From assembly GCA_037179385.1 (NCBI GenBank), contig CM074194.1:2869001-2933000 (forward strand): DNA of 64,000 nucleotides. Reading direction: 5' to 3'. The position numbers and the translations under genes were made by a program. Source of the stretch: Holothuria scabra (lineage: Eukaryota > Echinodermata > Holothuroidea > Aspidochirotida > Holothuriidae). Shown one piece after another: positions 46,755-60,700 of the stretch. Every line of letters starts with the position of its first letter. Position 1 is the first letter of the stretch. The notes under the pieces are model-generated. The model had not been told where the DNA came from, ran no database searches, and saw nothing but the letters and a program-made list of their open reading frames with translations.

Positions 46755-48798
46755 ATGACAGTGTTTCACTATATGAATGGCTTAAACTCATACTTTGAAA
46801 GATATGGCTGTTACATTCTGCAATTGCCATCTAAATTTGCATATCGCAATTATGCAAGAATTCCAAGGAACAAAATCTTTTTAGCACTGAGTCCCATGCA
46901 GAGATATTTTTCTAAGCTAAATTGGAACAGTGCCTTTGTTTCACAACATCAATATCCACCAGGTGGGCCTTATTCCTCAAGTCTCTTTATGACAGGTGTT
47001 GCAAATATTCATGTTAAATCAGGTTTGAGGACTAGTAATAGCCAGCCACGGTCAAGATATGCAAAGATTCTTAGAGAAACCAGGGTTTTTAGAGGAAAGA
47101 GGAAAGGTAGAAGTAATAAGGTGGCAGATAAATCTTCAGTTTCATCTTCATCAAGCACTGAAGATTTTGGAAAACCACAGGATATTCTTAAATGGATCCC
47201 AAGAGCTTCTAGAGTTGAAAATGAAGGGAAAATGATTAAGGATCAATCCTTCCACAGTGACAGTGCTAGTTCAAAGGTTGGTAATTTTGGAAACCAAACT
47301 GACAGTGAGAGCCAACATATTTTTGATGAAGAATACTTTTCAAATATTGTCTCAGCTTTAACAAATTCAGAAACATCATCACCAATTACTTCTTTTGCTG
47401 GGGGCACAGATGAACGTCTTAATCAGTTTGACCATCAGTATTTTGAAGGTATAACGAAGCATCTAACCCATCAAAGTGGTACTCAAAATGACACAAACTG
47501 TGACCCAGAAAATTTGAAAAACTCAAGGAATGTTTCATTTGAAGGTACAGGTAGAAACAAGATCCTTGCTGAATCAATCAGAGACCTTCAAAATCCTGAA
47601 AGCAATATTTTTGACCAGCACTATTTTGGTGATGATGGTATTTCATCACAAGGAAGAACTCTGATTGATTTGATGGAGCAAGATACATCAAACATGAATA
47701 ATAAAGCACATGAATTGGCTAATGATGAGGCAGATAAAAATCCCTACACTCCTTTTAATGATGCCATGGTACAAGACAGCAGTGACAGATGGAATCTCAC
47801 ATTAGATGCAAAAGAGAAAAAATTTAAGCAGGGAAGCATTAATACTAGTCAGTCAGAATCTGACTTCTTTCGACAAGAACTTTTTAGGCAAGAAGTTAAA
47901 AATCGTATTGCTAGCAGTCAACATGATGTGTTTAAGGTACTTAAACGACAGGAATATATTCCAGCCGAGAAAGCTAGTGATATTGCTGCCATTAATATCA
48001 CACTGAATGAGGATGTTGACTCTTATCTGCAATCAAATTCAAATATTCCTATTTCTCTTGAAGACAAGATTCAACTTGAAGCACAAAGAGAGAGTTTAGA
48101 AAGAGGCGGGAAAATTAGAAATGTTGGAAGTGACACTGAAGAATTAGAACCAGAAGTAAGGGAGGTAATTGAAGCTTCCAGGAAGAAACAAGTGAACGAC
48201 AAGCCAAAACTGAAGAGAGAAATCAAATATACTGGTACCGAAGATCCAACTATTCCAATAAGTGAGCACAGTTGCTCAGGATGTGGAGCATTCCTCCAAT
48301 GCCAGGAGCAGATGAGACCAGGATATGTGCCCAGTGAAAAATTCAAGTTATTAGCAGAGGCCAATGAACTGTCTGATGCAGTTTGTCAAAGATGTTGGTA
48401 TTTTGTAAACATGAAGCAGGCAGTCAATGTCAATGTGGATGCCGAGGACTATTCAAAAATCATCACAACCCTCAAAACCAAACATGCTTACATACTTCTT
48501 ATGGTTGACCTTGTTGACTTTCCATGTAGTGTGATTCCAAGTCTTAAAGATATGGTAAGCCCCAAAAGCCAGATGATCATTGTTGGAAATAAAATCGATC
48601 TTCTTCCAAAAGATGCCCCTGACTACTTGAAAAGAGTGGAAAAGGTTCTCCTTGAGACCTGCATCCAGGAAAATGTTTGCAACAGAGAACAGGTGCAGAA
48701 TATAAACTTAATAAGTGCTAAGACTGGATATGGCATTGAAAATTTAATAACAACAATACAAAAGAAATGGGGTGCCAAGAATGATATCTACTTATTAG
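46755..48798 (+). CDS. NOA1: NOA1 coding exon 1 (residues 1-681)
   Basis: A 2,044-base exon encoding the presequence, a long Ser/Asn/Asp/Glu-rich linker, the zinc finger, G4 and G5, ending at NDIYLL-G in phase 1. Three motifs FDEEYF, FDHQYF and FDQHYF occur at residues 190, 225 and 286. Donor GT at 48799-48800. The frame runs on into the intron only to a stop at about 48819, which is not used. Confidence 0.95.
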
Positions 48799-51700
48799 GT
48801 GAGTACAGTAGCTTGCTTTAGCAGTAAAAAGTTAAAGAAAGTACTGTAGGAATTAGATGACGATGGTTAAGGTTGCTGGTGAAGGAGAAAGTGACCCTTA
48901 TAGGGGACATGTAGACATTTAATTTCTACAGCAAGTTCTTACATTTCAGTCATTGGATTTCATAGGAGCAGTTGTCCCTCATTACATGATTATCAAAAAA
49001 TCACAGAAACCAAAAGTCTGTTGCCACCAATCAATTGTCAGCCATGGATTTTTTGACAGAACCAGAAAGTAGGTTTCCATGTTGTAAATGTCATCACCTA
49101 CAAAGGGTTTCCCATGATTTTGATACCCCATGCCTTTCATTTTATTGAAACTGTAATGGAGGCATTATAAACAATTTCATATCATCAATCAAGATCCAGA
49201 GTTAATATGTTTGTTGCAATTCTTAGACAATTTTATGTAAAAAATTGGATGGTTATTTGTAATACTGGATACATTAAATATTTTTTGACCTTTTTCACAG
49301 GCACAGCCAACATTGGCAAATCAACTTTATTCAATACCCTTCTCAACTCAGACTTGTCCAAAACAAAAGCACACTACTTGATCAAAAAGGCTACCATATC
49401 CAGATGGCCAGGAACAACTTTGAATCTTTTGAAATTTCCTGTCATGAAACCTACCAAGGAAAAACTTTTCAAAAGAAATCTCCGGCTGGAGGAAGAGAGG
49501 AAATCTGAGTCTGAAAAACCGCACCATGCATCTACTGACAAGAATGAAGTCAGCTTCAGAGCTTATGTCAAAGGTGAGAGACAGTTGTACTAATTGTGTA
49601 CTTCATTGAATCAAACTTGCTGGTAAAAGTCCAGTACATACAAGATTGAAGCAATACTGTAGCTAGTGCTGGTGAAGTCAAGTGTACATGGTTGAACTAA
49701 TACCACTGGTTAAGTTCAGTCTACATGATTAAACCAGTACTGCTGGTAAGATCCAGTGCTATATATGGTTGAACCAAAAATGCTAGAAAAGTTCAAGTAT
49801 ATTGACCTGGTTTTGATAAAAGGTGGACACTCATCATTCCAAGTACAATTTCTGTTCCCAAACACCATAATTCTCAATTTTCTAATGGTTTTTTTTTTTA
49901 ATACTGGGATTTGACTGTTAACTTAGACCCTTATATTTTTGATTGCACACTGCAAACAGTACATGTTGACTTCGGAAATTTTTCCTTCATTCCAGGAAAC
50001 GTTGGCAAATCTTTTACAATAAAAACATTGGAGGATAACAAGGCAGATGGTGATGATGATGATGTTGATAATGAAGTACAGACACCAGTGTCTGGTGAAT
50101 TTGAGGATCCATTTTATACAATGCACCCAAATATTGACTTCAATCCACAACTGCCAAGACCTGCTGACAGAAAGTTGGAGAAAAAAGAACTTCCATTTTC
50201 ATTTAATCCCCAAGAATTTGATCTAGGGAAGTGGTTTTATGACACTCCAGGGGTCCTTCATGACAGGCAGGTATGAAGCATGTGTTTAATATTAAAATGT
50301 TCCTTCATACACCACGGCGTGTTTGGTCTAACGGTAGAGCATCAGCCTCTCATGTGGAAGGCCTGGATTCGCTTCCCAGGTCAAGTTGTCCAATGACTCT
50401 AAAAAAGGAACCTACTGCGGTTGTGTGTGATGCTCCGCATAAGCAATGGAGTAGAGCAAACAAGCCAGTGAGCCACAACTGGAAAAAAGGCCGTTGCCAG
50501 CTCTACTTGAACCAATAAGGTTCGAAACTGGGCAGTAAAACTCCATCTAACTAACAAATTCATACATGACAATAACTCAATATTTCTATTTGTCTGTTTC
50601 AGTCAGGTAAACTCATGGTAATGGATAAATATATTAATCATGGGCTACTCTATTTTACTAAGGGTTGTCTTGTTTTAAATTAAAGTGTTGTTGTTTATGA
50701 ATGAACAAGGCCAAACAACCCTGGGCCTGTGCGTTAGAACAGGATAAACCACTCTTGTGGATTAATTTCTTTTGCTTGATGTACTTGGACAAAATGTTAT
50801 TACTCATCATTCTGAGCATTCCCACCTTTATTCAATTTGAACACATTTCTAGAATGTTCTACTGAATGGAAACATATATGCACAATACAAAGTTAGTTAG
50901 TTACTGTAGATGAAGCTTTATGGCCCAGTTTCTAACTGATTGGTCTGAGTAACGCCAGTTGTGGTACAACGTTAATTAAGGGTGCAACTTTGGAAATGAT
51001 CTTCTATATTTTATATTGGATTTTCTTATCATCCTCTCATCCCCTTACAGATATTATAGACCATTTTCCAAATAGCCATTACAAAGGATTGTTGTACAGA
51101 TTTTTGGTATGCATCATTATGTGGAATGCACATACTTATATGCATGGACAGAGCATGTAACGTGTATGTCCTATCCATAGATGGTTGCCACTGGCTGGGA
51201 CAAAAAGGGGCACCAAGATGGCTGCCTTGAAGCTATTAATCGTCTGATTTGACGACAACTCTGTAATATTTAAGCAAAAGTGCAACTTGAATGGGAAACA
51301 ATATCATATTCCTGCATAAATGAAGTGATTTTGACCTAACCTTGCCATATTTTCAAAATTTTTCAACTTTCTTGCAAAATATGGTGGTATACTTGAGCAA
51401 GTCTAAGCTTTCACACAAGACCATAGCATACGGCCATTTTGGTGCCCTTTTTCTCACACTACGGTAGCTACAATGTACAGCCCAGTATGCTCTGTCCATG
51501 TGTAGGAAGTCTGTGGTTGAATGTCATTTAGCATGGTCAGAAACTTTGTCACTAATGTGCTGCCCCATAATCCTTTGTAAATTGTTATTTGAAAAAAGTC
51601 TGTAGATGACCTCTTATTTAAAGGGCAAGAGCAGTCATCCCAACTTGAAGTAGTGTAGTAGACTGCCCTGTTTCATGATTGGTTCTTGGGAGTCATGTGA

Positions 51701-54700
51701 CAACATTCTTCCTCCTCAGATGTGAAATTTACTAGAAGCTACTGCTTGGTTTACCTTGAATATGCAATACTGAAGTCTTAAAATATGATTAAAGATACTT
51801 TAAAGGAAAATAAGAAGAAAATTGTCAGGTTTAACTGTTGTTTCAAAACAAGTTTTGGGGCACTACTCTTGACCTTTGAGGAGCTTTTAACTTCTCTCAA
51901 AAACCCAATAGCAAGGTCAAAGACATAGGAATTAAGGAGTACAGTAGTACTAAGGTGGTCTTAGTCTGACATGATCCCTGAGGGTAGGAAAAATTTGCCT
52001 GTTAGACATTACGCTCACATTTGTTCAAGTCTGGACAGTTTGTGATGGTTTCTTTAAAAAGTTCTTTGCCTTCATGCATCCCCCAGAAATTTTCGCATAC
52101 TCTGGGTTGAGAAGCATTTGCATAGTTTTTTTTTGTACTGTTAGTGATACTAATGACCCCCCTTGGTCTGCCCTTGTTTCTTTACAGTTGTTAACTCACC
52201 TGACTATGGAAGAACTGAAAGAGGTAATGCCTAACAAGGTTATCATCCCCAGAACTATGATCATAAAACCAGGACAAGTGATTTTTCTTGGTGGTTTAGG
52301 AAGATTGGATTATGTGCAGGTAAGGGGGAATCTGCAGTCAGTTAAATTATATATATCATGGGAATTTCAGGTCAGATGTCAAATGTCAGGGGAAGGAAGG
52401 ACATCCTCTCCTTTTTCAAAGCTGCAAGGGGTGGGGTTCCTTGTTCTGTATCACTGCTCCACAACTGAGCACATCAGCTGAACCTAAGATAACTTCCTGA
52501 AATGGACAATCAGATTCCCAATTTGAATTCACAAATTCAACTCCCCTCTTTGATCCAGGAACTACTAGGGTGGAAGTAAACACAGCGACAGCTCCGCCTT
52601 TACTATCTTTCATCACTCTTTGATCACACCCATGGTGAGTCAAATAATGAAAAATTCATCCATGAAATTGAAGTTTGTACCAGAGATTTGAAACCAGGGG
52701 AAAAATGCCCCCATTTATATTTTAAGGGAATTTTAAAACATCACAGGAGGATTTCATCATTCCAATTCTGGAAAGATAGGCATGTAATGTGGGTATATTG
52801 TTAATGTATGATCTTATCTCTTAAATTTACAGTACATTGCCAGCCTGTGCATAAGATCTGATTTAATAGGATGAATTTTGGACTCTTGTCTACTTCAGAA
52901 TGAACCACATGGATGGGCACTTTGAAGAGTTTGTTTTATTAAGCTACTCAAGTCATTGTTAGTTTACTTTGAGTTTTGCGTTTAGCTGAGCAGGAGGTTA
53001 TGAGGTGTGTTTAATTGTTTTTATGAAAAAAAAATAAAAAGTGGGATTCCCTTAAACTTTTCATTTATTTTTTTTTTTTGAGGAGGGGGGAGGGGGGTTA
53101 GATAAATTTTGAGGGCCTTCTGAGGATATTCTGTTTTTTAGTGTGAATTCTGGTTATGTATTGAAAAGTAAAAGAATTTAAGCAAATTGCCCCATGTATT
53201 TTCTTGTTTTGAAAAAATTTGTATTACTTCAGTAAATTGAATTTTCAATTGTTTCATTTATGTTTATTTGTTTCACCAAACCTTAATTAATTGGATACAA
53301 AGAAGAATAGAATTGTGCAGTGAACATGATACTGTAAACATTAAATATATGTCTCGTAGGTACTAATGGTAGGCACCTGAATCTTACTGTTTTATTGCCA
53401 AATCCAACAAGTTGTAAGAGAAATCTCATGCAGTGGGATTTGCATCTGCTAATAACATCACGATTAGTATACTTTTTGGACAATATTCTGCTTTATGACA
53501 AAACTCTTTTTACGTAAGATGAAACCTGCCATTTTCAAAAATTTGTGCTTCAAATTTTTTAATTGTGTTTTGCTCTGTGTTGCCAAGAGCAAGATTTACC
53601 AGTTGACTGGCAGTGTTACTTTTCAAAGGTGACTATCTTGATTATAGGCCCAGTTCACTCACCCCAAACAGTACCAATTCTCCTAACCTTCCTAATTAAC
53701 TCTATACAGCACAGGGGGTAGATCCATATCCATAAGTGAAAAGATTTTTGCATTTCTGGGTTTGTTTTTTTTTAATTTTTGAAAAATCCTTCAAAAATCC
53801 TTTAAAAATCATCAAAAATTGCCCCAATAACAGCCCTCAGAAAAAAAATTGTATCTCTGTCATTTTATGGTCGATTTTCAAAAACTTTGCACCATTCAAC
53901 TCAGCACAGGCATGGGATCTCTGCCAGCCTAAACAAAATGCAATTAGCGCCATCTATTTGTTGGGGAGAGCTAAAAGTAAAGTACCCTCGTGAATTCTGA
54001 AAAAATTTGCAAAACTGGTTCAACACATATGTATGACAATCATATGCAACAGCATGGTGACAAGATCATCTTTATAAGATGAGCTACAAGTGGGGTAAAA
54101 AATCATATCAAACAGGGTTTGTGAACCTGTTTGGAATGAAACGGGACTAGGTAATACTTCTGGGATGTTCTGGGTGAGTTTTTCCGATTGTTATGTTGAA
54201 ATTTTTGATAATTTTAACAAATTGGTAACGTTTGGTGGTAACTATAGTGACGATAGGCACATACAGTGCAGAAAATCGTTCCCATAGACTTAGTGTGGAG
54301 TGTGTGTGGAGTGAGTGTGCTGTAAAGAGCCCCTCCCACAGTTGTCTGAAATTCATCCTTATCCAGTCACAATCTCAGATTATTGCTTCAGTGTGAGTAT
54401 AGAAAAGCCTTATGTGTATAACCAAAACACTCTCAGTACAGTTCATGCTGTATAATTTAAGCTTTGGTAATCTGCATTGTTTGAACTAACAGTCAATCAA
54501 AAAGCTGAGCCAATGGGGAGTTTCTGTACCCCCCTACAAGAAGTGTAGTTAAGGGTGAGAGGATTGGCCCTTTAGGAGAAGAAAACCTTACCCCAATTCT
54601 ATCACTGCAGTGCCAGTGCTACTTTAGTACCAACCAGAAAATCCTTGAATTGATTTATTAGCCTGTGAGTAGTGTCATGTTACAGGGGAAAAGTAAAAAG

Positions 54701-57700
54701 AGATGGTAGTACCTTTTCTTGAGGATGTCATCATATTGTTGAGACCTTTTGTTTCTATTAGTTCAGTGCACATACAGCATTGTGAAGGTGTACATTTGGT
54801 AGTAAAATTAAACTCAACAATGATGCATGGCATGGACTATTGTAAGAAAAATGATTGTCAATAACTGCCAAGGGATGTTCACAAAGTTGCAAAATAAGTT
54901 TGTAGCTGGAAGATCTGAGTGTGGGTCACAAAACTCATCAAAGACTATCTCAGCTTAACACCACCACCATTTGATCAGAAACAAACAGGCAAATTTTGGC
55001 TTGGACATGTTGAGAATTGCTGGATCAGAGATTTGTTGGTAAATTTGCTGCCCATTTATGGCAACAGGAAAAAATTTTGATGGTTGGATCAGACCTTCAT
55101 TTTAGCCTGAGTGTGCAGGTCATTACTACTGTATCTTTCACTGACCCTTGTAGCTACAACACGTTTACACTCAATGTCAAACAGCAGCAACAAAAAAGTG
55201 GCTGGCAAAAAAACAAAACAAAACAAACAAAACCAGAAAACAAATGTTGAGGCAGAGGGTGATATAATGTTGTCCCAACAAATGCAAAGTGGAATCAAGT
55301 GAATTTCATTCTTGGGTTTTCTTTGATCAGAAATTTGGATGAGAAACCAAAGTTATTGTCACTTGTTAGTAACATGGTTTAGATTGGTTAAGTGACCCAC
55401 CAACAGGAATGTCTTATATAGTGTCAGATAGATGAAAATGTAAGTTTAAATATGGTTCAAGTCAGGTGCGTAGCCAGAATTGAGTCATGGGGGGGGGGGT
55501 TGGTGTCATGGGGGGTGTTGGGACATAACATGATGCAGAAGTCTAAGGATAGAGAGAAAAAACTGCTATTTTAGGTGTTCTTTGTATTGCAAGGTTGGGT
55601 CATGGGTACAACTTTTGTTTCGAATGCAAAGGGAAATTGTGGTTTTTACTATTTCATTCGTTTCTCTGCGTCTTACCTTGTCAACCATCTGTCTCTTAGT
55701 ATAATACTACAGTATTTTCACGATAATTACTGGATGTCAGTGATGTCAACTGACCATTTGTGTTTTGTTTCTCTTTAAGGGAAAATTGCATCTTTTCAAA
55801 CCTAGTATATATTGCCATAGGGTGGTAGATTATTAAACATAACACAGTGTGGTAGCCTTCTTTTCAAAAAATCAGTTTCACACGCATAGAAATTTGGTTA
55901 TTTGTGCTCAGTAATAATTTTTTCTCGCAAACTTTAAAAATTTCAAATGATGCAACTTCCATACTCTTCTTGTTAGTCACATTTTTGAGGAGATGAAGCT
56001 GTTGCTGAAGTTTATTGTTGAGACTGAATCCTTTGATAAGTAACTGCACCTATTTTCTTTGTATGCTACAGTATGTTGGAGCAATTTTAATGCAACATTT
56101 CTCTCTAGAGTGTTAGTGTGTTTCTTCTTTTCATTTCAGGGAGTTGATTCAATCTACTTCACTGTATTTGCATCAGAAGGCATTCCAGTGAGATACTGCA
56201 GTTGTGAGGAAGCAGGTGACTATTATAGGACCCATGCTGGTGAACGCTTCTTCAGGGTAATATTACTAAGTCAATCTTGTAGTAGAAGGTTGCATAACTT
56301 AAAGCAGTCTTCCCAAACTTATTGTGAAACATCTAAACATCTTTATTTTCTTCTTATTATTCTCTTCAGAGCATCTTTCAGAAAAATTTTAGCAATTCAT
56401 TATTTCATATTCAAGGCAAACAGATTTTTTTCCCTCCTAAATTTCATAATTTAATGGGAAGAATACTGTCACATGACTTTTAAGGGCCAATCATGAGACA
56501 TGACTGACTACTACACTTAACTGCATTGGGGTGAATGCATTTCCCCTTCAGTAAATAAAGCATTGCTCATCATTTTGAGAAAATAATTAAACTTTTCTCT
56601 TGTTTAACTTTAGATTACATATTTAGTATTAAACTTTTTTGCTGATAACTGGTGAAGAGCAAATAGAAACTGAATGAAAATTTTGCCAGAGAACTAACAT
56701 TTTCAGCTTCTATCATGTATAGGTTGGCTTGTGCTGAAAGTTTTCTCTTCAAAATGTTAATCTTTTTTGATTCAATGTGATATAGCCAGCCGAAAAACAC
56801 ATGGGCAGGTATGAGGGATAGAACAGTTAGACTGGAAAAGAGGCTTATAAACAGCAATCTTTCATGCCTCCACTCCTTCCCTCCCTCCTCCCCAAAGATG
56901 AAGATTTTGAAGAAAACAAGCTTGAAGTAAAAAGATAACAAAGTAGAAAGTATAGTGAAATGAAACTCACAAGGCCTGGGAAGTACTTTTTAAATGGATC
57001 AGAAAACATTTTATGTAAATTCTCTTTGTGCATCTTGCTGAATGTGATGGCCATACACATAAATAGTTTACCTACAGGTACATTCCCCCTGGCATATTCC
57101 TGGCTACATCCTGTAAAAAGTGCCAAAATTTGTCAGTTAAGCTCTTTTTTGGGAGTGAAGATCTTCCCATGGTTTCATCAATCAAAATGTTTGCCCCCTC
57201 TCCGATCCTTCAGTATTTTCTTTCCAGATAAGCTGAATTTATTTGGTATCTTGGAAACCAATTTTTAATGTACACTTTGCCAGGGTGATAGTGAAATTTC
57301 ACTTTCATCTGCACTTTCCTTTGAAGGTCTACACCCAATTCCCTTTCCATAATTTTATGCTTTTGCAATTGGATTCCATAAATATCAATGGAAATGACAT
57401 GTTACATGCATGTGTAAACTAAGATCTGTGTCTGTTTTGATTACTCCTTGTCTGATTTATTAAAAAAAACTGAACTGAATTATGTCAAAGAAAATGTTGC
57501 AAATGTACTCTAGTATCTGAAATCATCCATAGAAACTGAACGAAAGAACTTCAGTCTGACCCATGGAGGTGCTACAGGATCTTGCACAGTTGTATAGCTA
57601 GGAATTCTCATTAAGGATGCCATGCAATATGTTGTATGACTGCTTGTTTGAAGAGCTGTCTAATGGGAGGGGGCGTGTCTCCCCCCTTTGAAAATTTACG

Positions 57701-60700
57701 CATCCTTATATGCAATTTGCTGCCACTTGAGCTACCTATTAAAAATACAACAGGGGTCAAATATTTTACCTTTTTCAGGAAATTGAAAAAAATGGGGAAT
57801 TGGCATCAGCAGGTAGGGGAGGGGGTTCTTGGCATCATTGCCTTTCCCCTTAGGTATGCTACTGTCATAAAGACAGAGTAAAGACAGTACTTCCATGTAA
57901 AAACCACTATTAATGTGTGGATCACAAATTGTAATGAGATCCACAAGAGATTGTGTTTCACAGTAGGATTTTCCATTGTCTATTCCTGGATGTTAAATGT
58001 TTTTAAATCTCATACACAATTGCTAAAGAAATGTAAAGTAATTTTTGAGGGGACTTTCACTTTACATAATCTTGGCAAACATTCAAAACACTTAAGTTTC
58101 ATCTCAAAAGTCAATTGACTACAACTGTAGGAAATGCTGTGGGCAATCCAACTCTCAGTTGTGTAGAAATCTAGCCATAAAACCTCACAGAACTAACGTA
58201 CTGCTCTCTTGAGAGAACTCAGGCAAAAGTGCCAATTGTTGTTGTAATAAAACCACCATGGGTCCTCATCCCTCCCCATTCTCCCTTTTCCTCAAGTATG
58301 ATTTGCATGCTGCTAAAAATTATGCAAAAATTGCGTGCCAGATTAAATATCTTCCCAAGTTTGTAGCATTAGCCCCACTCGATGCTCCACAGCACAAATT
58401 GGTTCTAAAATGATGTTTGATTACTTTCCATGAAGATCTGCTAATATTAATGAAGGAATGTTGCTAGCTGGGTACTACTGTGCGATACATGTGGTCACTT
58501 GATCAATTAAGTATGTGCACATAAGTAGGGCTTTGAGCAATTAGCAATTAATGGCTAGTCAATTGCTGATCAACAAATTGAACTTGAAAAAAATCTGTAA
58601 CTAGGTTGACATTCTTTATATTCCAAACAAACATTTAAAGTAAGTTTGTTCCAAACTGTGTCTGCATAACAGTAATTGAATTTTAATGTATCCTATGGAT
58701 TTCAGAATTTTTATTTTGCAATTTCATCTGTGAGCCTAGTATGTGCAACATCATTATCATGATACTGCTAATTGTTGCCGGGAATAATTGCACAATTTGT
58801 CAGGAATTCCTTTCTGGAAACATAAGCACTATTTATTGCTGACTGCACAATTAATGGTTAACTCTTTAATCACAAATTCACAGTCCTACACACAAGGATT
58901 AATCCTACATCTCACTGTTTTCATATTCCTTAAGTTAGTTTACTGTCAAGTGTCAATTTATTACTACTTTGGTGATAGTGTTGATCATCCCTGTATTAGC
59001 TGGATATCATTTGTGATGTCATGAATTTATGTAATTTCACAAGGTATGGTCTTTCTTTAGTCATTTGTTTTCTCACACTGAAGCATTCCCATAGTGTGAC
59101 TAAATGGTTCCTACCATAACCTTTGTAAAGAAATTTGTAGTGCAATTTCTTAATAATTCTTCTCTTTTCAGGTACCAATTGGTGGAGCTGAAAGGATGAA
59201 ATCATTCCCCAAGCTTCTACCTGTCGACTTTGAAGTGAAAGGATGTGGTTGGCAGAGAAGTGCCTGTGATATCTTGCTTTCTTCAGCTGGTAAAGTTCTT
59301 CTCTTATTTGAAACTTTCATTAGCATATTTTGGGGGAGTTGACACTCGACATAACCTAGACTGGTAAAAACAGACATCTTTTCAGGTGCTTAAAATTTTT
59401 CCATCTTGCTTGTGCTGTGAAAGATCACCTCCAATTTTTTCAGAGCCTTCTCGTCTAAATTTCAGATGTTTTCTGCAGTGGTACCTTCCCTTTAAAACGT
59501 TCAATTCAGTTCATTTATTCCAGTATAGGTATATAAAATATCTATAAAAAGGAGCAATTAAATTAGGTTACAAATCCAATAATAAGACAATATTTGTACA
59601 GAAAGTTTGTAGACATTAAAACATTGAAGGTTTAAAAGTCTACAAAATCTTAAGTGTTAGATTGATTGAAAAGGCCTGCTCTGTAGACAAAGGAATTCTT
59701 GAATAAAGTTACCCAGTATTTTGGTAAAATGAATGGATTTCTTTGGTTTTCTGTGATTGTACATTGAGGCTTTTGAAATAATTATGCAATGGATGATTAT
59801 GATCATCATTAATTTTTTCGCCATTCTTATAAACTTATTTTTGGCAGAGACATTCACAGTAAGTTTGAGGTCATTAAAATCTAGGTGTAGAATCTTTGCA
59901 GAATACTTTAAAAATTTTACAATTCTTTCCTTGTCCATTCACAAAATAAAATGATACCAAACTGGCACTGTGTAAATTAAATGTGGTAATATGACATTTA
60001 AGAACATGTCCCTTAGCCTCCTTATGAAAGAAAAACACAATATATGCTAATCCAGACATACATACCCTGTAATATAGTACACTATACTTAAAATACTGGA
60101 ACTATCATCAGAAAAAGTCAGTGTTTCATCAATACATACTCCTAAATATTTGGTTTTAGTAGTGCATTCCACCTCTGATCCTTTAATTTTGACACATTGT
60201 AACTTACACAAAAGTAAACCTTCCTGCTTGATATTCTTATTAGTAAAACATATTTTCTTTGATTTCTTAGGATTAAGTATTTAATTTTTTCTATTGCATG
60301 TTGAAACAATACCATGTACAGTCTCTTGATAATTAAGTCGATACCTTGTCACAGTATCACAGATATTTAATTACTTCTTCTTATCCTTCATCTATTCTTA
60401 AGAGACTTTTTTCAAACTTGTCTGTTTCAAGGCTTTTCTTATGGCCCAGTTGAAGTTGAGAATCCATCAGTATCCATCCCTCCCCTTTTATCATAAGTGG
60501 ACCATCTTGTCAACAGTGTCTTTTCTTATCAAAGAAAATAGCCTCAAATTCACATTCATGAGAGAAAAAATGTCCTTTATGAAAGGAAAAGATTTCTAAT
60601 GCTTATTTTGTATCCAACCTGAGACATGCCTCTAAAATGCACCTCCCTCTTTTGGCTACATTTGCACCATCCATGAGCATGGTAATACAGACCTTGAAGG

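Larger units (their letters stand above)
50271..52187 (+). other. NOA1: NOA1 intron 3
   Basis: Holds a full-length SINE (50319-50555), a reversed SINE tail (50891-50975) and an inverted-repeat element (51057-51605). No exon seen in the remainder. Confidence 0.85.
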
